DNA from: an uncultured Oscillospiraceae bacterium
GTDB lineage: Bacteria > Bacillota > Clostridia > Oscillospirales > Oscillospiraceae
Assembly: GCA_949841465.1 (NCBI GenBank)
Contig: CATKZW010000012.1
Location: 1-59,927, forward strand
DNA: 59,927 bases
Reading direction: 5' to 3'
Position numbers and translations under genes: made by a program. Position 1 is the first letter of the stretch. Every line of letters begins with the position of its first letter. Shown in pieces: positions 52,837 through 59,927 of this stretch. Below the pieces are notes generated by a model that worked only from the letters and a program-made list of their open reading frames with translations, did no database searches and was not told the DNA's origin.

Positions 52837-53681
52837 TGCCCTTCCAGCTCCTTCCTCGCCTGGAGATAGTGCGCCTCCTCCGGCCACTTGTAGTGCCACA
52901 GGACCAGGTTTTCAAACAGGCTGCACCCCTTCCCCTTCACCGTGTTGGCAATCAGCGCCGTGGGGCGCTCTTTTTCTGCCCAGGCGTTTGCCAGGGCGGC
53001 GTGGATGGCCCTGTGGTCGTGGCCGTCCAGCTCCACGGCGTTCCAGCCGAAGGCCTGGAACTTCACCGCCATATCGCCCATGTTCAGCACGTCCTGGTCC
53101 GAGCCGTAGGACTGAAGCCGGTTGCGGTCCACGACGGCGATCAGGTTGGACAGCCCGAACCGGACGGCGAACATGGCGCTCTCCCAGACGGAGCCCTCGT
53201 TGCACTCCCCGTCGCCCAGCAGGACGCAGACCCTGCCCGCTCCGCCCCGGATGCGCTTGGCCTGGGCCAAACCGCACCCAAGCCCCAGGCCGTGGCCCAG
53301 CGAACCGGAGGATGCCGCCACGCCCGGCAGCCCGCCCCGCTTCGGGTGGACGCCCAGATAGCTGCCCGAGGTGTTGAACTCGGACAGCCGCTCCCTGGGG
53401 AAGTACCCCACATTGGCCAGCGCCGCATACCACGCGCTGGCGCCGTGTCCCTTGCTGAGCAGGAAGGTATTCTCATCCGGGTCCTGGGGATGAAGCGCCT
53501 CCCGCCCCAGAAAGCCGCCGTACAGCACGGCCAGCACATCGGCGCAGGAAAACGACGTGCCGATAAACCCGGCCTTCTTTCGATAGGTCATCTCCAGCAC
53601 GTCCAGGCGGATCGCCTTGGACAGGCTGCGGTAATATTCCAGCTGCCGGCCGTCACAGCTCCGCGCTGCAGGCTTGGACAT
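52833..53681 (-). CDS. Transketolase-like protein, N-terminal (ThDP-binding) subunit
   Basis: A 282-residue protein with the ThDP/metal motif LLGDGECNEGSVWESAMF, the conserved LSKGHGASAWYAALA and SGSLGHGLGLGCGLA. Its stop overlaps the C-subunit start by 4 bases, and its own start lies 29 bases inside the end of rfbG, so all three genes are tightly coupled. Split transketolases occur in both pentose metabolism and sugar-modification clusters; the neighbours point to the latter. Confidence 0.9.
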   Translation of the reverse strand: MSKPAARSCDGRQLEYYRSLSKAIRLDVLEMTYRKKAGFIGTSFSCADVLAVLYGGFLGREALHPQDPDENTFLLSKGHGASAWYAALANVGYFPRERLSEFNTSGSYLGVHPKRGGLPGVAASSGSLGHGLGLGCGLAQAKRIRGGAGRVCVLLGDGECNEGSVWESAMFAVRFGLSNLIAVVDRNRLQSYGSDQDVLNMGDMAVKFQAFGWNAVELDGHDHRAIHAALANAWAEKERPTALIANTVKGKGCSLFENLVLWHYKWPEEAHYLQARKELEGQ

Positions 53682-54699
53682 ATCGCTCCAGCTCCTCTCG
53701 CATCAAATCGTCCGTCCGTTCTCCCCCGCGCTCCCGGCGGCAGAACTCCAGCGTCCGCGCCAACCCCTCCTCCAGGGGCACCCGGACCCGCCAGCCCAGC
53801 TCGGCCGCGCTTTTCTCCGCGTTCAGGCACAGGGTTTTGGCCTCCGCAAAAGCGGGGGTATCGCCGAAAACGGCGGCCCCGGACAGCAGCTCTACAATCC
53901 GACCCACCGTGACGCACTGGTCCAGGCTCGGCCCGAAATTCCAGCCCTCCACCCGCTCCGGCGTCCGCGCCAGCAGCTCCTCCGCCAGCCGCAGGTAGCC
54001 CTCCAGCAGGCACAGCACATACTGCCACGGCCGCACCGCGCCGGGATTGCGGATGGGCTGGGGCTGATTCCGCAGCAGCCCGTCAATCAGCCCCGGAATC
54101 AGCCGGTCGTAATGGTAATCCCCGCCGCCGTAGACGTTGCTCCCCCGGGCGGCGGCAAGCCCCACGCCGTGGGGCAGGAAGTAGGAGGCCCCGTAGGCCG
54201 CCGCTGCCTGCTCCTGGCAGACCTTGCTGGCGGAATAGGGCTCCGTCCCGCCCAGAGGATCATCCTCCTGAAAGGGCCTGCCCGTCTCCAGGTTCCGGTA
54301 CACCTTGTCGCTGGTGACCACCACCACCGCCCGCAGGTCGGGGCAGGTCCGGAGGGCCTCCAGCAGGCGGACGGCGCCCATCACGTTGCTCCGGAAGGTC
54401 TCCAGCGGCCGCTCATAGGCCCGGCCCACCAGCGCCTGGGCCGCCAGGTGGAACACCACCTCCGGCTTGAACCCAGCCACTGCCGCCTCCAGGCCGTCCG
54501 CCGAGGCCAGGTCCATGGTCAGGGATTTGGCCCGCGGGGAGAGCTTCAATTTTTCGTAAGCGCTGAACCCGTCCGGGGCCAGGGAAATCCCCAGGGTTTC
54601 CGCCCCCATCAGGTCCAGCCATTTGATCAGCCAGCTGCCCTTGAACCCGGTGTGCCCCGTCACCAGCACCCGCCGGTTCTGCCACAGACTCGGATTCAT
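53653..54699 (-). CDS. rfbG: CDP-glucose 4,6-dehydratase
   Basis: A 348-residue extended SDR that turns CDP-glucose into CDP-4-keto-6-deoxyglucose. The start NRRVLVTGHTGFKGSWLIKW is highly characteristic of RfbG; VFHLAAQALVGRAYERP, VVTSDKVYRN, EPYSASKVCQEQ and AARGSNVYGGGDYHYDRLIP follow. ATG at 54699 with GGAGG eight bases upstream. It works after RfbF, encoded two genes upstream. No RfbH 3-dehydrase is present, so the pathway does not go to the usual 3,6-dideoxyhexoses. Confidence 0.93.
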   Translation of the reverse strand: MNPSLWQNRRVLVTGHTGFKGSWLIKWLDLMGAETLGISLAPDGFSAYEKLKLSPRAKSLTMDLASADGLEAAVAGFKPEVVFHLAAQALVGRAYERPLETFRSNVMGAVRLLEALRTCPDLRAVVVVTSDKVYRNLETGRPFQEDDPLGGTEPYSASKVCQEQAAAAYGASYFLPHGVGLAAARGSNVYGGGDYHYDRLIPGLIDGLLRNQPQPIRNPGAVRPWQYVLCLLEGYLRLAEELLARTPERVEGWNFGPSLDQCVTVGRIVELLSGAAVFGDTPAFAEAKTLCLNAEKSAAELGWRVRVPLEEGLARTLEFCRRERGGERTDDLMREELERYVQACSAEL

Positions 54700-55550
54700 G
54701 GCCGCGCCTCCATTTCCCGGCGCAAAGCGGAGATCTCCTCCGTGATGCCCTCCGCCAGGGAGATTTGGGGCGTCCAGCCAAAGCTCCGCAGCTTGGACAC
54801 GTCCGCCCACACGCCGGCGGGCTGATTTGCGCACTCCGCCGCGCTCCGAAACACCACCTGTCCCGGTCCGCCGATCTGCCGCCACACCTCGTCCGCAATC
54901 TCCCCGATGGTGGTCTGACGGCCGCCGGCGATGTTTACCGCCGACACGCCCTCCTGCTCCAGGCAGCAGCGCAGGGCCCGGGCTAAATCGGACGCATGGA
55001 CATAATCCCGGACGAAGGAATTACAGGAGCAGGTCACCGTCTCCCCCCGCAGCAGACCGTTGATCAGGGAGGGCATCAGCCGGGCGGGCTTTTCCCCCGC
55101 GCCGTAGACGAAGAAGATACGGCACCAGGCAAAGCTCCCGCCCCGTATCCGGCTGTTCTCCAGCAGGGCGCGGCCCAGGCTCTCCTTGCAGACGGCGTAG
55201 AGGGATTGCGGGGCCAGGGGGCTGTCCTCCCTCAGGGGCCGGTCCGTCCGGGCATACTCCTGCTCCGTGCCCACAAACACCGCCCGCTGCCCGCCGCAGC
55301 CGTAGAACGCCCGGTACAGCTCAATGCTCTTTTGCAGGAAGATCAGGTTTTTCTCCGAATCGGAATACCCTGCTCCGGTGACCCAGGCCAGGTGCACCAG
55401 AAGGTCGGGCCGTACCCGCGCCATATAGTCGTCCCAGTCCTCGGTCAACACGTCCCCGGAATAGGGCAGCCACTGATAGCGGCCCTCCAGCTCCTTTCGC
55501 AGATAGCCGCCGATAAACCCGCCCGCGCCGGTTACCAGCACCCGTTTCAT
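54696..55550 (-). CDS. NAD-dependent epimerase/reductase (extended SDR), paralogue 3
   Basis: A 284-residue extended SDR with KRVLVTGAGGFIGGYLRK, LLVHLAWVTGAGYSD, AVFVGTEQEYARTDRP (SSxEY replaced by TEQEY), QSLYAVCKESLGRAL and FVRDYVHASDLARAL. The shared HLAW and DY..A.DLA segments relate it to the two SDRs at 50057 and 51008. Lying between the SPASM radical SAM and rfbG genes, coupled to both by ATGA overlaps, it probably acts on a CDP-sugar. Function beyond SDR is undetermined. Confidence 0.87.
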   Translation of the reverse strand: MKRVLVTGAGGFIGGYLRKELEGRYQWLPYSGDVLTEDWDDYMARVRPDLLVHLAWVTGAGYSDSEKNLIFLQKSIELYRAFYGCGGQRAVFVGTEQEYARTDRPLREDSPLAPQSLYAVCKESLGRALLENSRIRGGSFAWCRIFFVYGAGEKPARLMPSLINGLLRGETVTCSCNSFVRDYVHASDLARALRCCLEQEGVSAVNIAGGRQTTIGEIADEVWRQIGGPGQVVFRSAAECANQPAGVWADVSKLRSFGWTPQISLAEGITEEISALRREMEARP

Positions 55551-56653
55551 GCCCTGCTCCAATCGGGGGAGAAGGTCTCCTCCAGCTGCAGGAAGGATTC
55601 CCTCCGGTTCCAGCTGCAGTGGGAGGACTGGTAGCACCGGCGGCAGGGACCGTCCATTTTGAGCCGGTCGTTCACCGCTGCCCGGTACTGTTGGAACTCC
55701 GGCGCGTTCCAAAGCTCCTCAAAGGGTTTGTCCATCGTGAAGGGGAAGAACTGCACCGGCGTGGACATACAGGGCCGCACCATCCCGTCCGACCCCAGGA
55801 AGAAGTCCCGCCAGGCCACGAAGCAGTCCTTGTGCAGAGCGTCACCCGCCGGGTCCTCCCCCTGGAGGTGGGGCAGCTTCAGGGCGACGCCCAGCTCCCC
55901 GCCCAGCTCGGCGGCCTCCTGGAACACCTCCTCCACTTCCGAGCGGCAGTCCCACAGGCTCTCCCCGGCCATCGCCTGGTCGAAGGCGGTGAGGTAGACC
56001 GCCTTGACCTCCTCCAGGCCGATGTCGGCCGCCAGCCGGACCAGGCCGGGCAGCTCATGGAGGTTGGACTTCATGGCGCAGAACACAAAGTTGATATACG
56101 GATAGCTCAGCCCCTGGCTGTGCTGAATCCGCTTGATCTCCCGCAGGTTTTTCACGATATAGTCCAGGTCGGACCCCCGCCGGACCCGGCCGTTGGTCTC
56201 TGCTGTGGCCCCGTCCACGCTGACGGCGAACACGTCCACGTGGTTGTCGAAAATCGCCTTCTGGAGCTGGCCCAGCCGCATCCCGTTGGTGCAGAAGTAG
56301 GTGCGGGCGTCGTGGCGGTGGATGAGCTCCAGCATGTCCGTAAAATTGGGGTGGATGGTGGGCTCGCCCCAGCCCATCAGGGTGACCTCCTCCACCGTGT
56401 CCAGCATGGGCTCGAAATGGCGCAGCCAGTCCATCTGAAACACGGTGGGCTTAAACTGGGCGGCGTTGCGCCCGCACATGACGCAGTTCAGGTTGCAGGC
56501 GTTGGTCAGCTCCAGCACCAGCCGCCGGGGCAGCGATTCCAATACCGTGGCCCCGGCCTGTATCTCGGCCAGGTTGCGGTCGGAATTCTCCTGCTGCCGC
56601 GGGGTGAGCGGCCGCCCCTGAAACAGGTATTTTGTTTTTGCCCGTATAATCAT
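55547..56653 (-). CDS. Radical SAM/SPASM-domain enzyme in CDP-sugar block
   Basis: A 368-residue radical SAM enzyme. LVLELTNACNLNCVMCGRN gives the CxxxCxxC cluster (Cys53, Cys57, Cys60); MGWGEPTIHPNF is the GEP motif. The C-terminal SPASM region has KDCFVAWRDFF, GMVRPCMSTP and PCRRCYQSSHC, able to hold auxiliary clusters. SPASM enzymes modify peptides, sugars or aminocyclitols. ATG at 56653 with a GGAGGAG site. Encoded between RfbF and the SDR/RfbG, so radical chemistry on the CDP-sugar or a flagellin-linked sugar is plausible but unproven. Confidence 0.87.
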   Translation of the reverse strand: MIIRAKTKYLFQGRPLTPRQQENSDRNLAEIQAGATVLESLPRRLVLELTNACNLNCVMCGRNAAQFKPTVFQMDWLRHFEPMLDTVEEVTLMGWGEPTIHPNFTDMLELIHRHDARTYFCTNGMRLGQLQKAIFDNHVDVFAVSVDGATAETNGRVRRGSDLDYIVKNLREIKRIQHSQGLSYPYINFVFCAMKSNLHELPGLVRLAADIGLEEVKAVYLTAFDQAMAGESLWDCRSEVEEVFQEAAELGGELGVALKLPHLQGEDPAGDALHKDCFVAWRDFFLGSDGMVRPCMSTPVQFFPFTMDKPFEELWNAPEFQQYRAAVNDRLKMDGPCRRCYQSSHCSWNRRESFLQLEETFSPDWSRA

Positions 56654-56669
56654 GTTGCCAGCTCCTCCG

Positions 56670-57452
56670 TCAGGTTTCGTCCCACCGCTTCCACGGCGCT
56701 TTTCCGATGCTCCACAGGTGCTCCAATATGCCCCGGTCCCGCTGGGTGTCCATGCACTGCCAGAACCCGGAGTGCTTGTAGACCCCCAGCTTCCCGTCCC
56801 GGGCCAATGCCTCCAGGGGCCTGCGCTCCAGGACGCAGCTTTCCTCCACACTTAAATAGCTGAAAACCTCCGGCTCCATCACCATGAAGCCGCCGTTGAT
56901 CCAGCCGCCGTCCTCCCTGGCCTTCTCCCGGAAGCCGGTGACGGCCTGCCCCTTGATGTCCAGCACGCCGAAGCGCCCGCCGGGCTGGATGCCGGTGAGC
57001 GTCACCGCCTTGCCGGAGGCGCGGTGCTGCGCCAGCAGGGCGTCCAAGTCCACATTGCTGACGCCGTCCCCGTAGGTGAGCAGGAACGGCTCGCCTCCGA
57101 TGTATTGCTCCACCCGCTTTACCCGCGCACCGGTCTGGGCGTTCAGCCCGGTGTCCACCACCGTCACCCGCCAGGGCTCCGCCACGTTTTCGTGGATCGT
57201 CATGCGGTTCTCCGCGGAGAAATCGAAGGTCACGTCGGAGCGGTGCAGATAGTAGTCTGCGAAATACTCCTTGATGACATGGCCCTTGTAGCCGCAGCAG
57301 ATGATGAAGTCGTGAAACCCATAGCTGGAATAATACTTCATGATATGCCACAGGATGGGCTGGTCGCCGATCTCAATCATGGGCTTGGGCTTTAAATAGC
57401 TCTCCTCGCTGATGCGGGTGCCCAGGCCGCCGGCCAGGATGACTGCCTTCAT
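56670..57452 (-). CDS. rfbF: Glucose-1-phosphate cytidylyltransferase
   Basis: A 260-residue nucleotidyltransferase making CDP-glucose from CTP and glucose 1-phosphate. KAVILAGGLGTRISEESYL, the KPKPMIEIGDQPILWHIMKYY segment (given here as KPKPM and GDQPILWHIM) and WINGGFMVMEPEVF are RfbF signatures. ATG at 57452 overlaps the stop of the transferase gene (ATGA) and has a GGGAGGA site; the longer reading is out-of-frame coding of that gene. Supplies RfbG. Confidence 0.94.
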   Translation of the reverse strand: MKAVILAGGLGTRISEESYLKPKPMIEIGDQPILWHIMKYYSSYGFHDFIICCGYKGHVIKEYFADYYLHRSDVTFDFSAENRMTIHENVAEPWRVTVVDTGLNAQTGARVKRVEQYIGGEPFLLTYGDGVSNVDLDALLAQHRASGKAVTLTGIQPGGRFGVLDIKGQAVTGFREKAREDGGWINGGFMVMEPEVFSYLSVEESCVLERRPLEALARDGKLGVYKHSGFWQCMDTQRDRGILEHLWSIGKAPWKRWDET

Positions 57453-59596
57453 TGCAGCTGTCCTCCCACGATAGGCGGCTGCGTCCCCTCTATCAGGCAG
57501 GCCACCTTTTGATAGGCCTCGCTCTGCTTCAGCATTTCCACCGCCGGGTCGTCCGGGGCGAAGCGGGACAGTACCGCTCTGACTTGCTCCGCCAGGGCGC
57601 ACAGCTCGTCCGCAGGAGTGGGCGCGTGAAGCTCCGGCGTGTGGTCCAGGAGAAATTCCACCATCGGCTTCATGCCCTCGCAGCTGGACAGCCCGTCCCG
57701 GAGCAGGCGCACATAACCGGCGGTATCGCCGGCGTCCAGCGCCGCGAACGCCTGAACACAGCACCAGCCAAAGCGGTGCAGAGGGGGAAGAATGAACAGG
57801 TTCTCCGCCCGCAGGACTTCCGCGGCAAAGCAGCGGGGAAGGAACAAGCCCTCTGTCCGCGCAAACAGCCGGGCCGCGTCCAAACCAAGCTCCGCGTCGC
57901 TTCCCTCCGCCTTCCAGCCTAGGACCTGGATGGCAGCGATGGCGATTCCTCTGGTCCAAACCAATTTTTGCATATCCTCGGGAACCGGCTCGTGCATAAT
58001 CTGACGGATCAAGGACGCAAACATGCTCGGCTCATGGGTCAGGCGGCTAATCAATTGGTCTGTCTCCTCAATATTCAGCGGCCTGTCTTCCAGAGGAAAG
58101 CTGACGCCAAATTCCAGGGCGTGAGCCAAGGCGGAAATAGGCAGCTCTTCCCAGTTCTCTACCCGTTCCAGAAGCTCCTCAATTTCCGGTCTGCTGTACG
58201 ATTCCAAAATAGCCGCGCCCCGGCCTGTCTCGCATGTGTTTTTCAGCGGCAGGAACAGGGTGTACGCATGCCGGAAGCCCAGCCCGTCTTCCGAATCCCG
58301 GTATCCTTTTTCGAACACCAGCTGCGCCGTAGCAAGCGCCGCTTTTTTTCGCTGCTCCGCCCTCGCTTCATCCGGGACGGGCGCGGTGATCTGATTCCAG
58401 AAATCAGCGATTCCCGAAGACATATCAAGCCCGCTTTGGGCGTGGAGATTCAGCATGATGCCGAGATAGTTTCCGATGCTCCCAACCTCCAGCTTCCCCG
58501 GCTCCAGGGTGAGCAGCATTTCCTTTGCCTCCTGAAATCTCTTTTCGGCAAAATACGCGTTGGCGAGAAAATACCGCACCTGCTCCTCCCGGGATTTTGC
58601 CGCCATCATCAAGGTGCTGAAGAAAATGTCGCGGACGTCAAAGCGGCCCTCCTTATAGTTTTTTAAGCTGCGCAGATAAGCCTCGCCCACCGGGATCGCC
58701 TGGGCATACGCTTCATCCTTGACCAGATTGCAGAACTCCAGGCACGCCACATCAATGGTGGTAAACGGGGAGTCCGGAAACCACTCTTTGGCGCGGCTTA
58801 CCCATGCCTGAAAATCAGGCAGCATATCCAGGCTGGCGGCATTGGCCGCGTAGCGCATAATTGGGGGGCCAAATTCCTCCCAGCCCTCTCGCTTTTCCTC
58901 TACTGCCGCCGCCGCCCTGAGGATATAGTATCCGTGCTCCGAAGTCCCCGCGCTGCTCTCCACAGCTTGAAGCAGGGTCGATGTTTTGTTTGGATTCTGT
59001 TCCAGCTCCGCTTTCAGCAGCTCCATGTTCCGCTTTTTCTTGGCGGCATAGACACTGCTTCCTCCCACATAGCCATCGTGCTTTAAAATCGTTTTTGCCA
59101 GGCCCAGCAAATTGTGCTCAAGGCCCTCCCAATGCTCATGAATCGCCCCTACATACCGCGCTCCCGTATCCATCCGCGCAATCCGGATGGCAAAAAAATC
59201 ATTGCTGTCCCCGGCGAAGTCCTCTGTAAGAAAATTGCGCACCATCACCCCGACGCCGGTAAATCCGCGCTGACTGCGGTTGTTCAGAAACGCCGTCAAT
59301 TCCGTGATATCCTCATCCAGCCACTCGTCGGCGTCCACCGTGAGATACCAAAATCCGGAGCAGCGGTCCATCACTGCGTTGCGGGCCGCGGCAAAGTCGT
59401 TGATCCAAGGGAAGTCAAATAGAATGTCTGCATACTTCTCCGCGATCTCCCGGCTGCCGTCCGTGGAGCCGGTATCAGCCATCACCAGCTCACAGGGCAC
59501 GGCGGCGCGCAGGGCCTGGAAGGATTGCAGACAGCGCTCCAGGCAGCGAATCTCGTTTTTGAAAATAATTCCAATGGAAAGAACAGGTTGTGACAT
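57449..59596 (-). CDS. GT2-family glycosyltransferase with TPR-like tail, adjacent to flagellin
   Basis: A 715-residue protein. Residues about 1-230 are a GT2 domain: VLSIGIIFKNEIRCLERCLQ, MADTGSTDGSREIAEK and WYLTVDADEWLDE (DxD-like). The remaining about 480 residues are helical and TPR-like (YFLANAYFAEKRFQEAKEML). The ATG at 59596 has an AAAAGGAG site. It is the first gene after flagellin; transferases of this layout in clostridial flagellin loci add the first sugar to flagellin Ser/Thr, so that role is favoured here. Cytoplasmic, with no signal peptide. Confidence 0.85.
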   Translation of the reverse strand: MSQPVLSIGIIFKNEIRCLERCLQSFQALRAAVPCELVMADTGSTDGSREIAEKYADILFDFPWINDFAAARNAVMDRCSGFWYLTVDADEWLDEDITELTAFLNNRSQRGFTGVGVMVRNFLTEDFAGDSNDFFAIRIARMDTGARYVGAIHEHWEGLEHNLLGLAKTILKHDGYVGGSSVYAAKKKRNMELLKAELEQNPNKTSTLLQAVESSAGTSEHGYYILRAAAAVEEKREGWEEFGPPIMRYAANAASLDMLPDFQAWVSRAKEWFPDSPFTTIDVACLEFCNLVKDEAYAQAIPVGEAYLRSLKNYKEGRFDVRDIFFSTLMMAAKSREEQVRYFLANAYFAEKRFQEAKEMLLTLEPGKLEVGSIGNYLGIMLNLHAQSGLDMSSGIADFWNQITAPVPDEARAEQRKKAALATAQLVFEKGYRDSEDGLGFRHAYTLFLPLKNTCETGRGAAILESYSRPEIEELLERVENWEELPISALAHALEFGVSFPLEDRPLNIEETDQLISRLTHEPSMFASLIRQIMHEPVPEDMQKLVWTRGIAIAAIQVLGWKAEGSDAELGLDAARLFARTEGLFLPRCFAAEVLRAENLFILPPLHRFGWCCVQAFAALDAGDTAGYVRLLRDGLSSCEGMKPMVEFLLDHTPELHAPTPADELCALAEQVRAVLSRFAPDDPAVEMLKQSEAYQKVACLIEGTQPPIVGGQLQ

Positions 59597-59677
59597 GGCA
59601 GCTACGCTCCTTTTCAGTTGAGGTACATGGAAAAAACGCCGGAACCAGCGGCTTTTCCGCAAACCTCCACAGCATGG

Positions 59678-59707
59678 AATGGGGGCGGGCTTCGGCCCGC
59701 CCCCATT
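59678..59707. terminator. Strong hairpin terminator after flagellin
   Basis: AATGGGGGCGGGC (59678-59690) pairs perfectly with GCCCGCCCCCATT (59695-59707) around a TTCG loop (CGAA on the minus strand). It lies 47 bases past the flagellin stop. Partial read-through into the island would give low levels of the modification enzymes relative to flagellin. Confidence 0.75.
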
Positions 59708-59754
59708 TGTGCATTGGGCTGTGTGCGGCAGGTAAGAACTGAGCTGGCAGCTTT

Positions 59755-59927
59755 TTACTGGAGGAGCTGCAGCACGCCCTGGGGCACCTGATTGGCCTGA
59801 GCCAGCATGGCCTGAGCGGACTGGATCAGGATGTTGTTCTTGGTGTAGGCCATCATTTCCTCGGCCACGTCCACGTCGCGGATGGTGGACTCGGCGTCCT
59901 GGATGTTCTCGGTCATCACGGACAGGT
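59755..59927 (-). CDS. Flagellin, C-terminal fragment (gene runs off right edge)
   Basis: The minus strand ends with an open frame of 57 codons to TAA at 59755-59757. The residues include [45 protein letters not shown] and the end [10 protein letters not shown]. This is the conserved C-terminal D0 helix of bacterial flagellin, which packs in the filament core. The rest of the gene and its promoter lie outside the window. Flagellins are exported unfolded after cytoplasmic glycosylation, which explains the cytoplasmic transferases downstream. Confidence 0.95.
   Translation of the reverse strand, partial: LSVMTENIQDAESTIRDVDVAEEMMAYTKNNILIQSAQAMLAQANQVPQGVLQLLQ

Overview
The window looks like the chromosome of a GC-rich, spore-forming, flagellated gut clostridium, probably Oscillospiraceae (Flavonifractor/Lawsonibacter-like). 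The evidence is a spoIIID gene, strong AGGAGG ribosome sites, a lipoprotein-anchored LplB/YtcP-type sugar importer, a flagellin gene at the right edge, and general GC richness. The genus is inference; no rRNA or marker gene is present.

Layout. (1) 1-125: the right end of an IS5-family element, abutting the stop codon of a GH94 phosphorylase gene (123-2456, minus). (2) 2587-7583: mixed housekeeping, with a 46-codon small ORF, cysteine desulfurase, a MATE exporter, a secreted Cys/His-rich repeat protein, spoIIID and a DUF4015-type protein. (3) 8081-30344: a pectin island. A minus-strand arm (pectin esterase, uxaA, uxaB) diverges from a long plus-strand arm. The plus arm has permeases, a 720-residue binding lipoprotein, an ATPase and five small uncharacterised membrane proteins. 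It continues with GH28, GH105, a second ATPase, kduI, kduD, an esterase, a TIM-barrel isomerase-like protein and GH4. An AraC regulator sits inside on the opposite strand. The enzymes lack signal peptides, so oligogalacturonides appear to be imported and then demethylated, depolymerised and converted to 2-keto-3-deoxygluconate in the cytoplasm. (4) 30383-32911: a second MATE exporter and a DEDDh exonuclease. (5) 33058-59927: about 26 kb of minus-strand genes downstream of flagellin, many joined by 4-base start/stop overlaps, which looks like a flagellin glycan island.

The flagellin-proximal half of the island makes nucleotide sugars and moves them. It has RfbF and RfbG (CDP-4-keto-6-deoxyglucose), a split transketolase that may add a two-carbon branch, three related SDR enzymes, UDP-galactopyranose mutase, a SPASM radical-SAM enzyme, two twin radical-SAM enzymes and four GT2 transferases. 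The distal half (33058-38804) is the most notable part. A PEP-synthase-like protein with a C-terminal phosphohistidine domain, a class I amidotransferase, a nucleotidyltransferase and an APS-kinase-like protein are encoded together. This matches the Campylobacter jejuni Cj1415-Cj1418 set that makes 3'-phospho-CDP-amidate, the donor for O-methyl phosphoramidate on surface glycans. A methyltransferase, a PHP phosphatase and a sulfotransferase-fold protein nearby could supply the methyl group, donor recycling and transfer. The working hypothesis is that this clostridium decorates its flagellar glycan with (methyl) phosphoramidate.

No tRNA, rRNA or CRISPR array was seen.
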